A stretch of DNA of 5,527 bases, taken from positions 1-5,527 of the forward strand of contig JAFLDC010000209.1 of assembly GCA_017302775.1 (NCBI GenBank). Reading direction: 5' to 3'. Under the pieces are notes generated by a model, which had not been told where the DNA came from, ran no database searches, and saw only the letters and a list, made by a program, of their open reading frames with translations. Positions 5,526 to 5,527 of the stretch are shown piece after piece. Both the position numbers and the translations under genes were made by a program. The DNA is from Sphingomonadales bacterium. GTDB taxonomy: Bacteria; Pseudomonadota; Alphaproteobacteria; Sphingomonadales; Sphingomonadaceae. Each line of letters opens with the position of its first letter. The stretch's first letter is position 1.

Positions 5526-5527
5526 CG

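Overview
The window reads as a chromosomal segment of an alphaproteobacterium, most likely Sphingomonadales (Erythrobacter, Altererythrobacter or Sphingomonas type). This is inferred from the moderately high GC content (judged by eye), the ZnuD-like TonB receptor, the sdhB / hotdog thioesterase / zapE arrangement, and the style of the small LuxR-type regulators. No RNA gene, CRISPR array, insertion sequence or other mobile element was recognised. Coding is dense and no gene-free gap exceeds about 100 bases.

Layout. (1) Bases 3-1049, plus strand: the C-terminal part of a TonB-dependent outer-membrane receptor of the ZnuD-like zinc/metal class, cut by the left edge. (2) Bases 1074-3438, minus strand, convergent with the receptor: a compact block transcribed sdhB (succinate dehydrogenase iron-sulfur subunit), then a PaaI-like hotdog thioesterase, then zapE (AFG1-type ATPase). 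It has an 11-base gap and then a 4-base ATGA overlap. No sdhA or sdhCD lies immediately upstream of sdhB. (3) Bases 3532-5103, minus strand: a three-gene cassette. In transcription order these are a LuxR-type HTH regulator (frameshifted in this sequence), a small polytopic membrane protein, and a second LuxR-type HTH regulator with a C-terminal transmembrane helix. (4) Bases 5190-5525, minus strand: the C-terminal third of a haloalkane dehalogenase, cut by the right edge.

The most interesting part is region 3. Two paralogous one-component regulators have near-identical N-terminal HTH domains and unrelated linkers, and flank an unrecognised integral membrane protein. The downstream copy ends in a single transmembrane helix. 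The upstream copy appears at first to lack one, but a clear transmembrane tail lies in the -1 frame just past its stop codon, so a one-base deletion (real or a sequencing error) has split it. Restoring one base gives about 171 residues, against 175 for its paralogue, and places its stop 19 bases before the membrane-protein gene. The cassette may be a membrane-anchored transcription-control module. Its signal and targets cannot be read from the sequence. A good candidate promoter lies so close to the first start codon that the mRNA may be nearly leaderless, and a perfect 15-base palindrome sits just before the last gene.
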